Assembly: GCA_046733275.1 (NCBI GenBank)
Contig: JBKPOW010000218.1
Coordinates: 1 to 15,810, forward strand
Length of the DNA: 15,810 nucleotides
Direction: 5' to 3'
Source of the DNA: VRUE01 sp046733275
GTDB lineage: Bacteria; Actinomycetota; Thermoleophilia; Solirubrobacterales; 70-9
Both the position numbers and the translations under genes were made by a program. Shown one piece after another: positions 13,432 through 15,810 of this stretch (within the stretch, counting starts at the first letter, position 1; each line of letters opens with the position of its first letter). The notes under the pieces were generated by a model. It was given only the letters and a program-made list of their open reading frames with translations. It made no database searches and was not told where the DNA came from.

Positions 13432-13692
13432 ATGTACAAGATGAGAGAGGCCTGGACCGACGAGCGGCTGGATGACTTCAGGGACGAAGTCAATCGTCGC
13501 TTTGACGATGTCGATAAGCGATTCGACCAGGTCGATGCGGAATTCCGCGACCTCCGTTTGGAGATGAATACGCGCTTCGATCGGCTCGATGCTCGTTTCG
13601 ATGGGCTTCAGCGGACGATGTTGCAGATCGCCGGCGGCACGATCAGCACCTTGATCGCTGGCTTCGCGGCCGTTGTGGCCACCCAGCTCTAG
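13432..13692 (+). CDS. Small coiled-coil protein with C-terminal membrane segment
   Basis: This 86-residue protein has three parts: a short charged start (MYKMREAWTDERLDDFRDEV), a strongly heptad-patterned coiled coil (about 20-62) built from repeats of the type RFDxxDxRFDxxDxxF, and one membrane helix (about 66-83: IAGGTISTLIAGFAAVVA). It is thus a probable tail-anchored or inner-membrane coiled-coil protein with its coil in the cytoplasm. I recognise no catalytic motif and no named function. ATG 13432 has no Shine-Dalgarno; Met4 (13441) is an alternative start. Local composition is less GC-rich than in neighbouring genes, which hints at a different origin. The LexA box of the next gene lies 47 nt after its stop. 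Confidence 0.75.
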   Translation: MYKMREAWTDERLDDFRDEVNRRFDDVDKRFDQVDAEFRDLRLEMNTRFDRLDARFDGLQRTMLQIAGGTISTLIAGFAAVVATQL

Positions 13693-13739
13693 GCCGACCG
13701 CAAAAGAAACCTTTCGTAGGTAGATGTCGTCTGCGATGT

Positions 13740-13759
13740 ATACGAACATACGTTCGTAT
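13740..13759. promoter_or_regulatory. LexA (SOS) operator, Cheo-box type
   Basis: Perfect 8-bp arms ATACGAAC (13740-13747) and GTTCGTAT (13752-13759) flank ATAC. The core CGAAC-ATAC-GTTCG matches the Gram-positive/actinobacterial LexA consensus CGAACNNNNGTTCG exactly. The right arm runs into the ATG (13758-13760) of the ImuB-like gene, so a bound LexA would cover the start region and the transcript is probably leaderless or nearly so. Confidence 0.88.
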
Positions 13760-14483
13760 GAGGACTTTCCTCTCTGACCTGCCGGTTTCCGCTCTGCGGG
13801 ATCGCGTCGGGCTGCCCGAGCGCGAGGCCGATCGCCTGGTCGAGGCACTCGGGCGGCTCGGGATCGGCACGCTGGGCGAGCTGGCGAAGCTCTCCCCCGA
13901 CCACGTCGCCGACCGCTTCGGGCCGCCCGGCCTGCGCGCGCTGCGCATCGCCCGCGGCGAGGACGAGCTGCTCGTCCGCACCGTGCACGGCGCCTGGGAG
14001 GAGCTGCTCGAGGAAATCGAGCTACCGGAGGGGACGGCCGGCAGCCGGCTGGAGCGAGCGCTGGAGCTGCTGGTCGATCGACTGCTTGCCGCACCGCGGC
14101 GTCAGGGGCGAGCGTTGCTGGGGATTCGCCTCGGCGCCACCCTCGGTGACGGCGGCAGCTGGAGCGTCGCGCAGGGTCTCGGCCGGCCCACGGGGTCGGC
14201 TCGAGCCCTGCGCGGAGTGCTCCTACCGCGGCTGCAGGAGCTGCCGGCGCCCGCGGTCTCGCTCTCGCTGCGCGCGGTCGGTCTCGGCGGCCGCGCCGCC
14301 GAGCAGATGGAGCTCTCGCCGCCCGGGGAGGAATCGCGTCGCCACCGCCTCGTCGCGGCGCTGCGCGAGGTGCGCGCCGCCCAGGGCGCCGACTCGCTGC
14401 TCAAGGTCCTCCCGGTCGACAGCGCCTCCCGCATCCCCGAGCGCCGCACGCTGCTGACGCCGTACCCCGTGCCGTCGCGATGA
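13758..14483 (+). CDS. ImuB-like Y-family polymerase homologue lacking the palm domain
   Basis: This 241-residue protein matches only the C-terminal half of actinobacterial ImuB-like proteins (about 500 residues). It begins at FLSDLPVSAL (4-13), the segment that follows the palm. The helix-hairpin-helix thumb comes next (LGIGTLGELAKLSPDHVADRFG, about 34-55), then ALRIARGED (about 61-69) and a little-finger-like region (about 80-175). A degenerate clamp-binding-like QMELS lies at 183-187, and IPERRTLLTPYPVP ends the protein. The fingers/palm region with the metal-binding site is absent, so it cannot polymerise. ImuB is already a non-catalytic adaptor linking DnaE2 and ImuA' to the beta clamp, so an adaptor role is conceivable. 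The gene starts directly on a consensus LexA box, so SOS control is very likely. It overlaps the next gene by 4 nt (ATGA). Confidence 0.75.
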   Translation: MRTFLSDLPVSALRDRVGLPEREADRLVEALGRLGIGTLGELAKLSPDHVADRFGPPGLRALRIARGEDELLVRTVHGAWEELLEEIELPEGTAGSRLERALELLVDRLLAAPRRQGRALLGIRLGATLGDGGSWSVAQGLGRPTGSARALRGVLLPRLQELPAPAVSLSLRAVGLGGRAAEQMELSPPGEESRRHRLVAALREVRAAQGADSLLKVLPVDSASRIPERRTLLTPYPVPSR

Positions 14484-14725
14484 CGCCGGGGATTCGGCGG
14501 TTGTATGCGCCCCGGCGGGTGGTGGTGGAGGTGGATGCCGAAGGGATCCCCGTGGCGGTGGAGGGGGTCGCGGTGGCCTCGGTGCGGGAGGAGTGGGTGG
14601 TCGAGGACAGGTGGTGGACGTTGCGGCGGTTGTGGCGGCACTACTTCGAGCTGGTCCTGATCGACGGGCGCGACGTGGTCGTCTTCCGTACCAGCGCCGG
14701 GCGCTGGTACCGCCAGCGGGCATGA
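14480..14725 (+). CDS. DUF6504-like small protein, coupled to the ImuB-like gene
   Basis: This 81-residue beta-rich basic protein has regularly spaced aromatic residues: REEWVVEDRWWTLRRLWRHYFELVL (about 36-60, cited as a region), then VVVFRTSAGRWYRQRA at the end. The layout (a VEV strand, WxxxDRWW, YxEL strand, WYRQ) resembles the DUF6504 family. As I recall, that family is commonly found next to Y-family polymerase or DnaE2 genes in actinobacteria; its function is unknown. The ATG overlaps the upstream stop (ATGA), so it should be translated together with the ImuB-like protein and share its LexA control. No dnaE2 follows here; instead a convergent ATPase gene ends 24 nt downstream. Confidence 0.7.
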   Translation: MTPGIRRLYAPRRVVVEVDAEGIPVAVEGVAVASVREEWVVEDRWWTLRRLWRHYFELVLIDGRDVVVFRTSAGRWYRQRA

Positions 14726-14748
14726 CGATGGCTCTGTTCAGCTCGAGC

Positions 14749-15810
14749 TCAGGGACCAAGCAGCGCCGCGGGGACGACGGCTACCCCGTCCTTCCGACGA
14801 TAGGCCTCAGCGCCGGTGGTGACGATCATCGCGTCGAGCAGGTCGCTGCCCACCCTCTCCTTCAACCAGTGCAGATGCCGGGTGTCCCTGTCCTCCACGT
14901 TGCGTGCCAGCTTCACCTCGATCGCGACGATACGTCCGTCCGCCCGCTCGACGATCAGATCGATCTCATGCTTGCCGCGGACCGTCCGCAAATGCTTGAC
15001 GGTCGTCTCCGCCACCTGGGCGTACGTGCGAATCGAGAGAGTCACGAGCGACTCGAAGAGAGCGCCCAGCAGCGTTCCGTCGCGCGTTATCGGCGATCCC
15101 GCCTCGCGACCTTCGAGCAGGCCGTCCGCGTCGATGCCGAGCAGGCGTGCGGCGAGTGCGGGGTCGGCGAGCTGGTGCTTGGGAGGGGAGGAGAGGCGGG
15201 AGATCCGATTGCGGCTCGGGAGCCATGCCTCGACCGGATCGAGGACCCAGAGTCGCTCGAGCACATCGCGGTAGCGAAGCGTCGTGGTTCTGGCGGGCTT
15301 ATCGCCATGGCCTGCGGTCGCCGCATTGCGGATGGTCTCGAAGGAAGCCGCGGTAGAAGACGCTGCCGCATAGGCGGTCATCCAACGGCGCAGCCCCGTG
15401 GGGTCACGGACGTTGTGCTCGAGCTCCTCGAAATCGCGATCGACGATACGCAGCAGATAGCCATCGAGCTGGGCCCGAAGGGCTCGACCCGAGAGCGAGC
15501 GGAGGCCGGGAAATCCCGAGGAAACGATCTCCCCGACGTAGTCGGAGAGGCCGATCTCACAAGTGCCGGTCGGATCCGGCCGGTCTCCTCGCAGAAGAGC
15601 ACCCAAGCTGACGGTCGGGGAGGCGAGACCGCGCTCGGAGAGCGCAAGTGGACGCATGCGGATGCTGACGATGCGTGCGGCCCCCGAGTGCGATCCTCGC
15701 TCTGTCGGGCGGGAGGAGCCAGTGAGGAGGAAGGTGCCCGGCGCAGCGCCCGCATCGACCGCTCGATTACGCAGGGGCATGGCCAGTGGCATGGCTGAAG
15801 CTCTATACAT
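14749..15810 (-). CDS. DUF4143-type ATPase / PD-(D/E)XK protein, partial (5' end beyond the window)
   Basis: 353 residues are visible. The left (C-terminal) part is complete and the open frame reaches the right edge. Recognisable from the edge inward are the sensor-like strand FLLTGSS (about 27-33), RIVSIRMRPLALSERG (about 46-61), a middle helical region with FEELEHNVRDPTGLRRWM (about 127-144), YRDVLERLWVLDPVEAW (about 180-196), and a DUF4143 core. The core holds LLGALFESLV (about 247-256) and HEIDLIVE (281-288) plus IEVK (297-300), a PD-(D/E)XK arrangement. The Walker A and B motifs expected before FLLTGSS are not in the window. Residues immediately at the edge (MYRASAMPLAMPL) do not resemble the family's usual DEWQ...W...VRR segment, so the N-terminus may be degenerate. 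Family function is unknown. It converges on the SOS-controlled pair. Confidence 0.8.
   Translation of the reverse strand: MYRASAMPLAMPLRNRAVDAGAAPGTFLLTGSSRPTERGSHSGAARIVSIRMRPLALSERGLASPTVSLGALLRGDRPDPTGTCEIGLSDYVGEIVSSGFPGLRSLSGRALRAQLDGYLLRIVDRDFEELEHNVRDPTGLRRWMTAYAAASSTAASFETIRNAATAGHGDKPARTTTLRYRDVLERLWVLDPVEAWLPSRNRISRLSSPPKHQLADPALAARLLGIDADGLLEGREAGSPITRDGTLLGALFESLVTLSIRTYAQVAETTVKHLRTVRGKHEIDLIVERADGRIVAIEVKLARNVEDRDTRHLHWLKERVGSDLLDAMIVTTGAEAYRRKDGVAVVPAALLGP

Noticed and set aside
13758..14483. A full DNA polymerase IV (DinB).
   Set aside because: No palm or fingers motifs or catalytic acidic residues are present; only the thumb and later regions can be recognised.

Overview
The window is GC-rich throughout, with tightly packed genes, frequent GTG starts, stop codons that overlap between opposite strands, and actinobacterial-type protein families. 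These include a type-2 PyrF, a DUF3105 protein, a Cheo-type LexA box, an ImuB-like protein followed by a DUF6504-like protein, and many TetR paralogues. Together this suggests a high-GC actinobacterium, most likely of the Thermoleophilia/Solirubrobacterales type. That placement is inferred from protein style, not from a marker gene. No tRNA, rRNA, CRISPR array, transposase or integrase was seen.

Layout. (1) 45-3291, + strand: a compact run of a family-2 glycosyltransferase, a short polyprenyl-phosphate sugar transferase, a RimJ/RimL-type GNAT acetyltransferase and a FemAB/GNAT_6-like acyltransferase. It looks like part of a cell-surface glycan assembly and decoration locus. A strong hairpin precedes it and a palindrome sits inside its last gene. 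(2) 3288-5799, - strand: metF (5,10-methylenetetrahydrofolate reductase), an alpha/beta hydrolase overlapping it, and a membrane-anchored DUF3105 protein. (3) 5800-6238: the only long gene-free stretch. It can fold into several strong hairpins and a possible loop-to-strand pseudoknot, so it may encode an RNA or a structured leader. (4) 6239-6991: a crotonase-family enzyme with both catalytic glutamates.

(5) 7000-13371: a TetR cluster. Two TetR genes lie on the - strand and, divergently, one TetR gene and one double-TetR gene on the +. A shrunken TetR gene with most of its ligand-binding domain missing lies further on. All six TetR units share a C-terminal LLPxL...PYLGxxAA-like signature, so they look like local or lineage-specific duplicates. 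pyrF and an AAA ATPase with a PD-(D/E)XK-like C-terminus are embedded in this cluster. They are divergent and separated by a 16-bp-period iteron array.

(6) 13432-15810: a small coiled-coil protein with a C-terminal membrane segment. It is followed by a LexA-box-controlled gene encoding only the thumb/little-finger/C-terminal half of an ImuB-like Y-family polymerase, translationally coupled to a DUF6504-like gene. A second ATPase/nuclease-fold protein (DUF4143 type) converges on this pair and runs off the right edge.

The most unusual items are the tandem TetR fusion, the palm-less ImuB placed directly on an SOS box, the iteron array beside the first ATPase, and the unexplained structured region at 5875-6185.
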